NCBI GenBank assembly: GCA_025450375.1
Contig: JANWHO010000061.1
Location: 1-5,398 of the forward strand
Length of the DNA stretch: 5,398 nt
Origin: Chloroflexota bacterium
Lineage (GTDB): Bacteria > Chloroflexota > UBA5177 > JANWHV01
Reading direction: 5' to 3'
The first letter of the stretch is position 1. Each line of letters starts with the position of its first letter. Below the pieces are notes generated by a model, which did no database searches, was not told the DNA's origin, and was given only the letters and a program-made list of their open reading frames with translations. The translations under genes and the position numbers were made by a program. Shown here in pieces: positions 1-5,300 of this stretch.

Positions 1-981
1 CTGGGGCGTCCCATGCAGGCAACCGTCGGCGAGGCCGACATAATCGAACAGGAGCCATGAACCGCCATTTTGATAATCGCCCGCGAAAAAGTGGGAGACA
101 AACGAGCGGGACGGCAAGGCATGGCCCTGGGCGTCCGTAACTACCTTGAACCCGCTCTGGAACGCCGGTTGGCTATTCAGGGTTCTGGTCACGGCACTAT
201 CACTCAGAATCGGCTGTCGGAAACACCAATAGGCCAGGAAGTCACCGACCAGGCCGCTGATGTCGTGGTAGCCCAGCTGGCGGCTAAATCGGAGATAGCC
301 ATCTGGGCCGGCGGCGAGGGAGCGATAGGCGCCGCGCGCGGCCGCTATCTCCTGGCTCCCCACGCCGAGCCGCAGATGCCGTGCCGCCATCAAGGCCACG
401 GCGTAAAGTCCCTGATTGTAGCTCAAGGTGTCGGCTCGCGGGACGCGAAACCCATCGAACCAACTGGCATAGCTCCCCGGCCGGCTGATGTAGTATCCCG
501 CGCGCGCCTGGGAACGCACATAGGAGAGGGCCAGCTTCAGGCGATGCCCATCCCGCAGCGGATACCCTTGATCCGCCTGCCAATTGGCCCAAATCAGGAA
601 GAGCAAGGTCGATTCGTCCGCTCGATAGAGCGGGCCGCGTAAAAAGGTCGTGAACTGGGTCGGCACTTGACCATCGGGAAGCTGCCGCCCGGCGAAGTGA
701 CTGAGGGCGCGCTGAGCAAGCGGCCCATTGCCCAGACCGAGAAAAGTCCAGAATGAATCGCGCAGCCAGACCCCGGCATAGGCCCTACTCGGGTGGACCA
801 CCGCTTCGTTGCGGGCCAGGTTCGCATGCCAGACCTGCTCGGCGGCCGCGTATTCCCGCGCGCGAAGGCTATCATCATGCCAGGGTGTAACCGCGGTGGC
901 CGTCGCCAAGGGAGCCACCGGCCCGGAACCCATGATTAGCAGTAGGGCGAGCAACGGCAGCGCGAGGTATCGACGAATCAT
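1..981 (-). CDS. Secreted six-hairpin glycosidase-like protein (N-terminal 327 residues, runs off left edge)
   Basis: The frame is open from ATG at 981 to the window edge with no stop, so the C-terminus is missing. An AGGAG ribosome site (991-987) lies 5 nt before the ATG. Residues 1-30 look like a Sec signal peptide: basic MIRR, hydrophobic LALPLLALLLIM, then a small-residue region with possible cleavage near ATA. The mature part alternates amphipathic helices with aromatic loops, as in (alpha/alpha)6-barrel glycosidases. Landmarks are VWLRDSFW (71-78), DGQVPTQF (103-110), ADESTLLFLIW (121-131), SYNQGLYAVAL (187-197) and GDYQNGGSW (301-309). From memory, the RD and NGGSW elements resemble alkaline invertases (GH100) and amylo-glucosidase-type enzymes, which would make Asp75 a candidate catalytic acid; this is inferred. 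Substrate cannot be assigned. It is probably exported and acts on carbohydrate outside the membrane. It follows the kinase gene on the same strand after 134 nt with a hairpin between, so it probably has its own transcript. I am confident it is a gene, moderately so of the fold. Confidence 0.75.
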   Translation of the reverse strand, partial: MIRRYLALPLLALLLIMGSGPVAPLATATAVTPWHDDSLRAREYAAAEQVWHANLARNEAVVHPSRAYAGVWLRDSFWTFLGLGNGPLAQRALSHFAGRQLPDGQVPTQFTTFLRGPLYRADESTLLFLIWANWQADQGYPLRDGHRLKLALSYVRSQARAGYYISRPGSYASWFDGFRVPRADTLSYNQGLYAVALMAARHLRLGVGSQEIAAARGAYRSLAAGPDGYLRFSRQLGYHDISGLVGDFLAYWCFRQPILSDSAVTRTLNSQPAFQSGFKVVTDAQGHALPSRSFVSHFFAGDYQNGGSWLLFDYVGLADGCLHGTPQ

Positions 982-1055
982 CTACTCTCCTAGCCTGGAT
1001 TCCGCTTCCTTCCGATGGTAGCAGGCTCCACGTGAAGCGTCATCCACTGGAAGTG

Positions 1056-1084
1056 GCGGAACGGATCGGACGGATCCGTTCCGC
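1056..1084 (-). terminator. Hairpin after the histidine kinase gene (12-bp perfect stem, 5-nt loop)
   Basis: Arms 1056-1067 (GCGGAACGGATC) and 1073-1084 (GATCCGTTCCGC) are exact inverted repeats around a 5-nt loop. The element lies 32-60 nt past the kinase stop codon, where a terminator is expected. There is no U-run after it on either strand, so it is not a classical intrinsic terminator. It could instead be an RNA-stabilising stem or a dispersed repeat. A smaller stem, CCACT/AGTGG (1044-1048 with 1052-1056), abuts it. The 10-mer CGGATCGGAC (1062-1071) recurs in the palindrome after the uronate isomerase gene. The rest of the 982-1115 gap shows only a weak promoter-like pair for the downstream minus-strand gene (ATGACG, 17 nt, TACCAT), which I do not call. 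Confidence 0.5.
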
Positions 1085-1115
1085 GTCGCGGACCATGGTT
1101 GGGGGCGGATCGGCG

Positions 1116-3371
1116 CTATGGCAGGTCCAGCGGGAGCCGCAAACGAAAGATGCTTCCGGCCGGACTGGTTTCCTCCAGCTCCAGGCTTCCGCCCATCGCC
1201 TCGGCGATCTGACGCCCCAGATGGAGTCCCAAACCGGTGCCCACTCGCCCCGCGCGGGTCCGGCTCCCTGGCATTCGCCCAAACCGCGAGAAGAGCTGTT
1301 CTCGCCCGAGCGGCGGAATACCGGAACCCCAGTCACGGACGCGCACCGCCGCCTCGCGGCCTTCTCGCGCCCAGGCGACGGCGATTGGGCTGCCCTCCGG
1401 CGAATACTTGGCCGCGTTATCCATGGCATTGACCAGGATCTGCACCACTCGCTCAAGGTCCGCGCGGGCAATCAGATCCTCGGAGCCGGTGAGGTCGATT
1501 CGCTGCCCAGGATAGCTGCTCCGCACCTCGTCGGCGGCCCGCGTTACGGCCCGCGCCACCAGGATGCGTTCCAGCCTCGGGTGCAGATCACCCGATTCCA
1601 TACGGCCAAGCAGCAGCAGATCGTCCACCATGCGTTTCTGGCGATTGGCCGAGACCACGATGCGCGAAATATGCTCCAGCCTTCGCTCCTCGGGAAGATC
1701 CTCCCAGCGGGACTGCAACAACTCGGCATAGCCGACGATGGCCGTCAGGGGGGTGCGCAGTTCGTGGCTGACCGAGGCGACGAAGTCACTGCGGAGCCGG
1801 GCAAGCGCCTCGGCGGCCCTTTGCGCCACGACCCGCTCGGTCACGTCTACCGCTACCCCAATCACTCCGGTTACCGCTCCGGCCTCGCCCCGGAGCGGCG
1901 TCCAGTGCATCTCCAGGCTGGTCTCTCGAACGTCGATGGTCACGCTATGGGCCTCACCGGCCAGGGCTCTTTCGTAGTGCGCCGCCATCTCCGGCCGGTG
2001 GGCGAACGCGGAGCCGATCAGGGCCCCTGGGAGATCGGCGGCCCGCATGTCCAGCAAACCAAGATCGCCGCCCGTGGCCAGGGTAAAGCGGCCGTGGGCG
2101 TCCAGGCTAAACAGGAGAATCGGTGAACTGCGCAGGACCGCCCGCAGCCGCGCCTCGCTGGCGCGCACGATCTCTTCCGTTCGGGCGCGCTCCAGCGCGT
2201 CTTGCCGGGCCTGGCGCAGGAGGTAGGCGTTGCGGAGGGCCACCACCGCCTGGTCGGCGAAGATCTCCAGCAACTCGACTTCCTCACGCTCGGGCCGCAA
2301 GCCGCTCTCGGGGTCATCAAGGGAGATGAAACCAATCAGCCGGCTCTCTTCCCGTTCGGTAAGGGGCACCAGCAGATCGTCGCCCATGCGCCAGGCATTA
2401 CCGTCGCGGGCGGGCTCCCTGGCCTCCGCCCACCAGCTCGGCACCTCGTTGTCCTCCATGGCATGCTGCCCCAACTCCTGGGGGATGAAATAGGATCGGG
2501 AAAGGCGGAATTCGGGCCGGAAGAGCTTCCGTACGTCTGACACTTTGTAGGCATTGGCGCACAGGACCGCGATTCCCTCGGGAGGAACTCCAGTCGTGGC
2601 GACCACGCGCCAGGGAGAATCGGGCTCATCCGGCTCGTTCACCAGATTGAGGACTACCATGCGGAAGCCTGATGCCGCCTGTGTCGCATCGACCACGCGG
2701 CGCGCGATCTCGTCTGGGTCCAGGTCGGCCTTGAGCCGTTCGCCGACCCGCTGGACATGCTCCAGCCGTCGCGCGCGCGCCTCCGCCCGTCGTCGCAAAT
2801 CCGCCTCGGCCTCGTACAGGCGCGCATTCTCCAGGGCCACCGTGGCTTGCTCGGCAATGGCGGCGCAAACCGCGACCGTATGCGGGCCTATGGGATCCGG
2901 GTGGTCCCAATACACCTCGAGGAAGCTGGAAACTCGTCCGCTGCTGAGAATGGGCACCACGACTTCGGAACGCAGATCATGCGTGATCAGAAACGCGCGC
3001 TCGTTTTCGAGCAGATCCGGATCGGCAACGTGCGCGGAGGCGGGGACGCCGCTCCGAGCTACCTGCACGAGAAACGGATAACTGGCGAGCGGCGTCCATT
3101 CGGAGTTGGTGACCATGGAGGCGCGACCCGGCGCCACATGATGAATCACGGAATGGATGGTACCAGTCACGTCATCGATATCGGTGAACGATGCCCCGGC
3201 GGCGGCTAATCCGCTCATGATGCTCTCGGCTAGCGCGTTGAGGATGCCCGCCCGATCCAGGCTTGATCCGAGAACGCGCGCGGTGTTAAGCAGCAGTTCC
3301 AGGCGCGCTCGCTCCCCTTCTGGGGACTCCTCGGCCGGCGCGCGGGACGGACAATCGATATCAAGCTTCAT
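1116..3371 (-). CDS. Soluble sensor histidine kinase, GAF-GAF-PAS-HisKA-HATPase_c
   Basis: A complete 751-residue cytoplasmic sensor kinase with no membrane segment or signal peptide. Order: GAF 1 (about 25-185); coiled coil (185-212); GAF 2 (about 215-385) with an unusual Trp-rich stretch (253-327) ending in GDDLLVPL; linker coiled coil (385-410); PAS (about 405-513, ending in DVTERV); HisKA with H-box FVASVSHELRTP and phosphoacceptor His536; HATPase_c with N-box VNAMDNAAKYS (Asn648, Asn652), G1 box DWGSGIP (680-686), F-box LFSRF (693-697) and G2 box GTGLGL (711-716). All catalytic elements are intact, so it should autophosphorylate on His536 and pass phosphate to a response regulator. No regulator gene is adjacent in this window. 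GAF ligands cannot be predicted, and no conserved chromophore-binding Cys motif is evident. The ATG at 3371 is the only in-frame ATG, GTG or TTG before the upstream stop codon (3452-3450), but it lacks its own ribosome site. The nearest is GGGAGAAG (3402-3395), 23 nt away, which fits a short leader ORF instead. The downstream hairpin may end the transcript. Confidence 0.95.
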   Translation of the reverse strand: MKLDIDCPSRAPAEESPEGERARLELLLNTARVLGSSLDRAGILNALAESIMSGLAAAGASFTDIDDVTGTIHSVIHHVAPGRASMVTNSEWTPLASYPFLVQVARSGVPASAHVADPDLLENERAFLITHDLRSEVVVPILSSGRVSSFLEVYWDHPDPIGPHTVAVCAAIAEQATVALENARLYEAEADLRRRAEARARRLEHVQRVGERLKADLDPDEIARRVVDATQAASGFRMVVLNLVNEPDEPDSPWRVVATTGVPPEGIAVLCANAYKVSDVRKLFRPEFRLSRSYFIPQELGQHAMEDNEVPSWWAEAREPARDGNAWRMGDDLLVPLTEREESRLIGFISLDDPESGLRPEREEVELLEIFADQAVVALRNAYLLRQARQDALERARTEEIVRASEARLRAVLRSSPILLFSLDAHGRFTLATGGDLGLLDMRAADLPGALIGSAFAHRPEMAAHYERALAGEAHSVTIDVRETSLEMHWTPLRGEAGAVTGVIGVAVDVTERVVAQRAAEALARLRSDFVASVSHELRTPLTAIVGYAELLQSRWEDLPEERRLEHISRIVVSANRQKRMVDDLLLLGRMESGDLHPRLERILVARAVTRAADEVRSSYPGQRIDLTGSEDLIARADLERVVQILVNAMDNAAKYSPEGSPIAVAWAREGREAAVRVRDWGSGIPPLGREQLFSRFGRMPGSRTRAGRVGTGLGLHLGRQIAEAMGGSLELEETSPAGSIFRLRLPLDLP

Positions 3372-3387
3372 GAGCCGCGGGTCGCAT
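3361..3387 (-). promoter_or_regulatory. Possible 8-codon leader ORF overlapping the kinase start
   Basis: On the minus strand a GGGAGAAG Shine-Dalgarno-like sequence (3402-3395) sits 7 nt before an ATG (3387-3385). This opens the peptide MRPAAHEA and stops at TGA (3363-3361). The mini-ORF is out of frame with the kinase and overlaps its ATG (3371-3369), ending 8 nt inside the kinase gene. Ribosomes finishing it could restart at the kinase ATG, which has no site of its own. This arrangement is seen directly; translational coupling is inferred. The peptide resembles no attenuator leader I know, and the ORF could be chance. Confidence 0.3.
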
Positions 3388-3412
3388 GCTAGGTCTTCTC
3401 CCTGGATTGTCT

Positions 3413-3490
3413 GTCGTGGGATCGCGCCGAATGAGCGGGTAGGGCCGCACTACACATACCCCAAATCGGGTCACCTCGCAATCCCACGAC
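3413..3490. repeat. Separated 10-bp inverted repeat pair GTCGTGGGAT / ATCCCACGAC
   Basis: GTCGTGGGAT (3413-3422) is matched exactly by ATCCCACGAC (3481-3490), 58 nt apart. A third TGGGAT (3491-3496) faces the second arm and makes a local palindrome, ATCCCA-CGAC-TGGGAT. Repeated half-sites between divergent genes can be regulator binding sites for looping or dimer binding. That role is inferred, and no regulator gene is visible nearby. Confidence 0.35.
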
Positions 3491-3495
3491 TGGGA

Positions 3496-3510
3496 TCACG
3501 GGTCCCGTGA
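3496..3510. promoter_or_regulatory. 15-bp odd palindrome, operator-like
   Basis: TCACGGG (3496-3502), a central T, then CCCGTGA (3504-3510): perfect 7-bp arms around one base. A one-base loop disfavours an RNA hairpin, so a protein-binding dyad is more natural. It lies about 117 nt upstream of the proposed uxaC -35 element and about 125 nt upstream of the kinase ATG. It does not match any operator consensus I recall. Confidence 0.3.
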
Positions 3511-3535
3511 GGGGTGCGGATGTCAATGGCCTCTG

Positions 3536-3570
3536 CCTGGGAGCGCGAGCGAGACGCTCGCGCTCCCAGG
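3536..3570. repeat. Perfect 16-bp-arm hairpin with 3-nt loop, REP-like intergenic element
   Basis: The arms CCTGGGAGCGCGAGCG (3536-3551) and CGCTCGCGCTCCCAGG (3555-3570) are exact inverted repeats around AGA. The element sits between two divergent genes, so a terminator role for either is unlikely, and there is no U-run on either strand. Very GC-rich perfect stems of this size between genes are typical of dispersed REP-type palindromes or small non-autonomous elements. Only one copy is present in this window, so dispersal is not shown here. Confidence 0.6.
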
Positions 3571-3626
3571 AAAGCCGGCACAACGTGGATCACATGTTCC
3601 AGGCACGACTCCTCACGCGGTCGAGA

Positions 3627-3656
3627 TCGACACGCCGCCGGCGATCTCCGTATAGT
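3627..3656 (+). promoter_or_regulatory. Candidate sigma70-type promoter of uxaC
   Basis: TCGACA (3627-3632) and TATAGT (3651-3656) each differ from the -35 and -10 consensus by one base and are 18 nt apart. Transcription would start near 3663, giving an untranslated leader of about 50 nt. The imperfect dyad GTCGA-GA-TCGAC (3620-3631) overlaps the -35 box and could be a repressor site. The match is good for a GC-rich region but rests on consensus comparison only. Confidence 0.4.
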
Positions 3657-3711
3657 TACCCGTAGCGCGACTGCCGGCCGTTGGCGCCGAACGGCGAGAG
3701 AGGAAATAAAC

Positions 3712-5136
3712 ATGGGGACCACCAGGTGGAGACTTTCACCGGATCGCTGCTTCGACGCCGAGCCGGCGCAACGGGAGCAGGCGCGCGAGTTGTACTCCCT
3801 GGTCAAGGATGTGCCAATTCTTAGTCCGCACGGCCATGTGGATCCTGCCCTCCTAGCCGATCCAGATGCCACCTTCGGCACACCCGCGGATCTCCTGATC
3901 ATTCCCGATCACTACGTGTTTCGCCTGCTTCACAGCCAGGGAGTGGCCCTCGCGGATCTGGGGGTGCCGAGCCGCGACGGCACACCGGTCGAGACGGATC
4001 ACCGGCGCATCTGGCAGCGATTCGCCGACCACTTCTATCTGTTCCGGGGAACACCGACCGGCCTGTGGCTGAGCGATGAGCTTACTACCGTGTTCGAGGT
4101 TGAGGAAAAGCTGAACGGCGCCAACGCGCAAGCCATCTACGACCATCTTGAGGCGCGATTGGTTCGCCCTGAGTTTAGTCCGCGCGCCCTATGGACCCGC
4201 TTCCAGATCGAGGAGCTGTGCACCACCGACCCCGCGACATCGACCCTCGCGGACCACCTGGCCATGCGGAATCAGGGTTGGGGCGGCAGGGTCCGCCCCA
4301 CCTTCCGGCCCGACGCGGTGGTCAATCTCGCTGACCCTGAGTGGGGCCGGAACATCGAGCGCCTGGGTACGTTGGCAGGGGTAACTATCGTCGACTACGC
4401 TTCCTATATCCAGGCCCTGGAGGCGCGGCGGGTGTCGTTCAAACAGGCGGGCGCGGTATCCACCGATCACGCCGCTCTCACGCCGCACACCGAGCGCCTT
4501 GGCCCCCGCGAGGCCGATGCTCTGCTTGGGCGAGCCTTCCGCGGTGAGGCGCAAGCGGAGGACGCGGCCCGGTTTACCGCTCACATGCTGATCGAGTTTG
4601 CCCGAATGAGCGCGGAGGATGGCCTGGTGATGCAGTTGCACGTAGGGAGCTGCCGCGACCACAGTGCCGCCGTGTTCCAGCGTTTCGGTCCCGACAAAGG
4701 GGGCGACATTCCGGTGCGGACCGACTGGACGGCGGGTCTGCATGCGCTCCTTAACGCCTATGGCAACGATCCGCGGTTCCGCTTAATCCTCTTCACGCTC
4801 GACGAAAGCACCTACGGCCGTGAACTGGCTCCCCTGGCGGGCTTTTATTCCGCCGTGTTTCTGGGACCGCCCTGGTGGTTCTTCGACAGTGTACGGGGAA
4901 TGAACCAGTTCCTGAATTCGGTGGTGGAAACAGCGGGCCTTTACAACCTCGCGGGCTTCAACGACGACACCCGTGCCTTCTGCTCCATCCCGGCCCGCCA
5001 CGATGTGTGGCGGCGGGTGAGCGCGAATTGGCTTGCCGGTCAGGTCGTCCGGGGCTTGATCGAGAGGGAAGAGGCCGCCGAGATGGCGTTCGACTGCGCC
5101 CTGGGATTGGCGAGACGCGCGTACCGCCTCGCGTGA
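3712..5136 (+). CDS. uxaC: Uronate (glucuronate/galacturonate) isomerase
   Basis: A complete 474-residue protein, the usual length for this amidohydrolase-superfamily TIM-barrel enzyme. It interconverts D-glucuronate with D-fructuronate and D-galacturonate with D-tagaturonate, the first cytoplasmic step of uronate catabolism. The strand-1 metal-binding motif is SPHGHVDP (His40, His42). Other marks are QLHVGSCRDHS (308-318, His310), LDESTYGRELAPLAGFY (363-379), FLGPPWWFFDS (383-393), GFNDDTRAF (415-423, Asp418/Asp419 in the usual C-terminal acidic motif) and SIPARHDVWRR (425-435). The motif set recalls the variant I associate with actinobacterial-type UxaC rather than E. coli UxaC; this is from memory. 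ATG 3712 is chosen because AGAGAGGAAA lies just upstream and family homology begins there. An in-frame ATG at 3514 would add 66 residues that read through an intergenic hairpin. No uxuA, uxuB, kdgK or transporter gene is adjacent in the window. A hairpin-forming palindrome follows the stop by 24 nt. Confidence 0.95.
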   Translation: MGTTRWRLSPDRCFDAEPAQREQARELYSLVKDVPILSPHGHVDPALLADPDATFGTPADLLIIPDHYVFRLLHSQGVALADLGVPSRDGTPVETDHRRIWQRFADHFYLFRGTPTGLWLSDELTTVFEVEEKLNGANAQAIYDHLEARLVRPEFSPRALWTRFQIEELCTTDPATSTLADHLAMRNQGWGGRVRPTFRPDAVVNLADPEWGRNIERLGTLAGVTIVDYASYIQALEARRVSFKQAGAVSTDHAALTPHTERLGPREADALLGRAFRGEAQAEDAARFTAHMLIEFARMSAEDGLVMQLHVGSCRDHSAAVFQRFGPDKGGDIPVRTDWTAGLHALLNAYGNDPRFRLILFTLDESTYGRELAPLAGFYSAVFLGPPWWFFDSVRGMNQFLNSVVETAGLYNLAGFNDDTRAFCSIPARHDVWRRVSANWLAGQVVRGLIEREEAAEMAFDCALGLARRAYRLA

Positions 5137-5159
5137 CCCGGTGGATTGGACGGACCAGT

Positions 5160-5185
5160 CGGATCGGACCGATCGGTCCGATCCG
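5160..5185. terminator. Perfect 26-bp palindrome after uxaC, possible terminator
   Basis: Thirteen bases, CGGATCGGACCGA (5160-5172), are followed at once by their exact reverse complement (5173-5185). As RNA this would fold into a strong stem 24 nt past the uxaC stop. No U-run follows, so it is terminator-like in position but not a canonical intrinsic terminator. The surrounding bases (about 5142-5192) are built from GGA/TCC words with a rough 9-base spacing. It shares CGGATCGGAC and GATCCGT with the hairpin after the kinase gene. A DNA-binding dyad or a dispersed repeat is an alternative. Confidence 0.5.
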
Positions 5186-5230
5186 TCGGATGAAGCGCCA
5201 CGGAAGCGAACCACCCATTCGGGGTGTTCC

Positions 5231-5260
5231 TTGATCCTGGTAAAGCGGGTAAAGTGATAG
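5231..5260 (+). promoter_or_regulatory. Weak promoter-like sequence with 7-bp direct repeat before the right-edge gene
   Basis: TTGATC (5231-5236) and TGATAG (5255-5260) are 18 nt apart and loosely resemble -35 and -10 boxes. Between them GGTAAAG occurs twice (5239-5245 and 5248-5254), with a period of 9 bp. The match is weak. The support is mainly position: the hairpin after uxaC lies upstream and a likely gene start follows about 37 nt downstream. Confidence 0.25.
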
Positions 5261-5281
5261 CCGACGCCTCACCTGCTTGAT

Positions 5282-5300
5282 GCAAAAGGATCACCTTTGC
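5282..5300 (+). promoter_or_regulatory. Stem-loop covering the ribosome site and start codon of the right-edge gene
   Basis: GCAAAAGG (5282-5289) can pair with CCTTTGC (5294-5300), with one bulged A and the loop ATCA. The 5' arm contains most of the AAAAGGA Shine-Dalgarno-like sequence, and the 3' arm contains the proposed TTG start. In RNA this would hide both, which could lower translation or make it conditional. The pairing is visible; a regulatory role is inferred. The stem is short and A/U-rich at its base. Confidence 0.3.

Larger units (their letters stand above)
3372..3711. other. Divergent intergenic region between the kinase gene and uxaC, rich in inverted repeats
   Basis: 340 nt with no convincing gene apart from the 8-codon leader candidate. 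From left to right it holds the kinase leader and its ribosome site, a long-range 10-bp inverted pair (3413-3422 with 3481-3490), two abutting short palindromes (3481-3510), a perfect 16-bp-arm hairpin (3536-3570), and a plausible plus-strand promoter (3627-3656). After that comes an untranslated leader with a 6-bp stem GCCGTT/AACGGC (3677-3682 with 3690-3695) just before the uxaC ribosome site. I found no convincing minus-strand promoter for the kinase. A plus-strand reading frame crosses from 3514 into uxaC, but it runs through the hairpin and lacks a ribosome site, so it is not counted as coding. Confidence 0.7.

Noticed and set aside
70..642. 190-residue plus-strand frame antisense to the glycosidase-like gene
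   Set aside because: The minus-strand frame is continuous for 327 codons with a signal peptide, ribosome site and glycosidase-like motifs. The plus frame has none of these.
594..878. Short minus-strand frame inside the glycosidase-like gene
   Set aside because: It is in a different frame from the 981-1 coding frame, has no ribosome site and has a composition typical of shadow frames.
1032..2126. 364-residue plus-strand frame antisense to the kinase gene
   Set aside because: It is a GC-rich shadow frame. The opposite strand encodes an unmistakable histidine kinase with all catalytic boxes, and this frame shows no recognisable motif.
1116..3371. Phytochrome-like bilin-binding role for the GAF domains
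   Set aside because: No conserved chromophore-attachment Cys-His or DIP-type motif is seen. Cys271 in GAF 2 has no such context.
3536..3570. Intrinsic terminator at the intergenic hairpin
   Set aside because: Both neighbouring genes are transcribed away from it, and no U-run follows on either strand.
3514..3711. In-frame extension of uxaC to ATG 3514 (66 extra residues)
   Set aside because: It reads through the perfect hairpin at 3536-3570 and the likely promoter. It gives an Arg-rich low-complexity peptide without homology, while ATG 3712 has a good ribosome site and matches the family N-terminus.
3471..3902. 143-residue minus-strand frame overlapping the uxaC 5' end
   Set aside because: It overlaps the conserved uxaC N-terminus and the intergenic hairpin and shows no motif.
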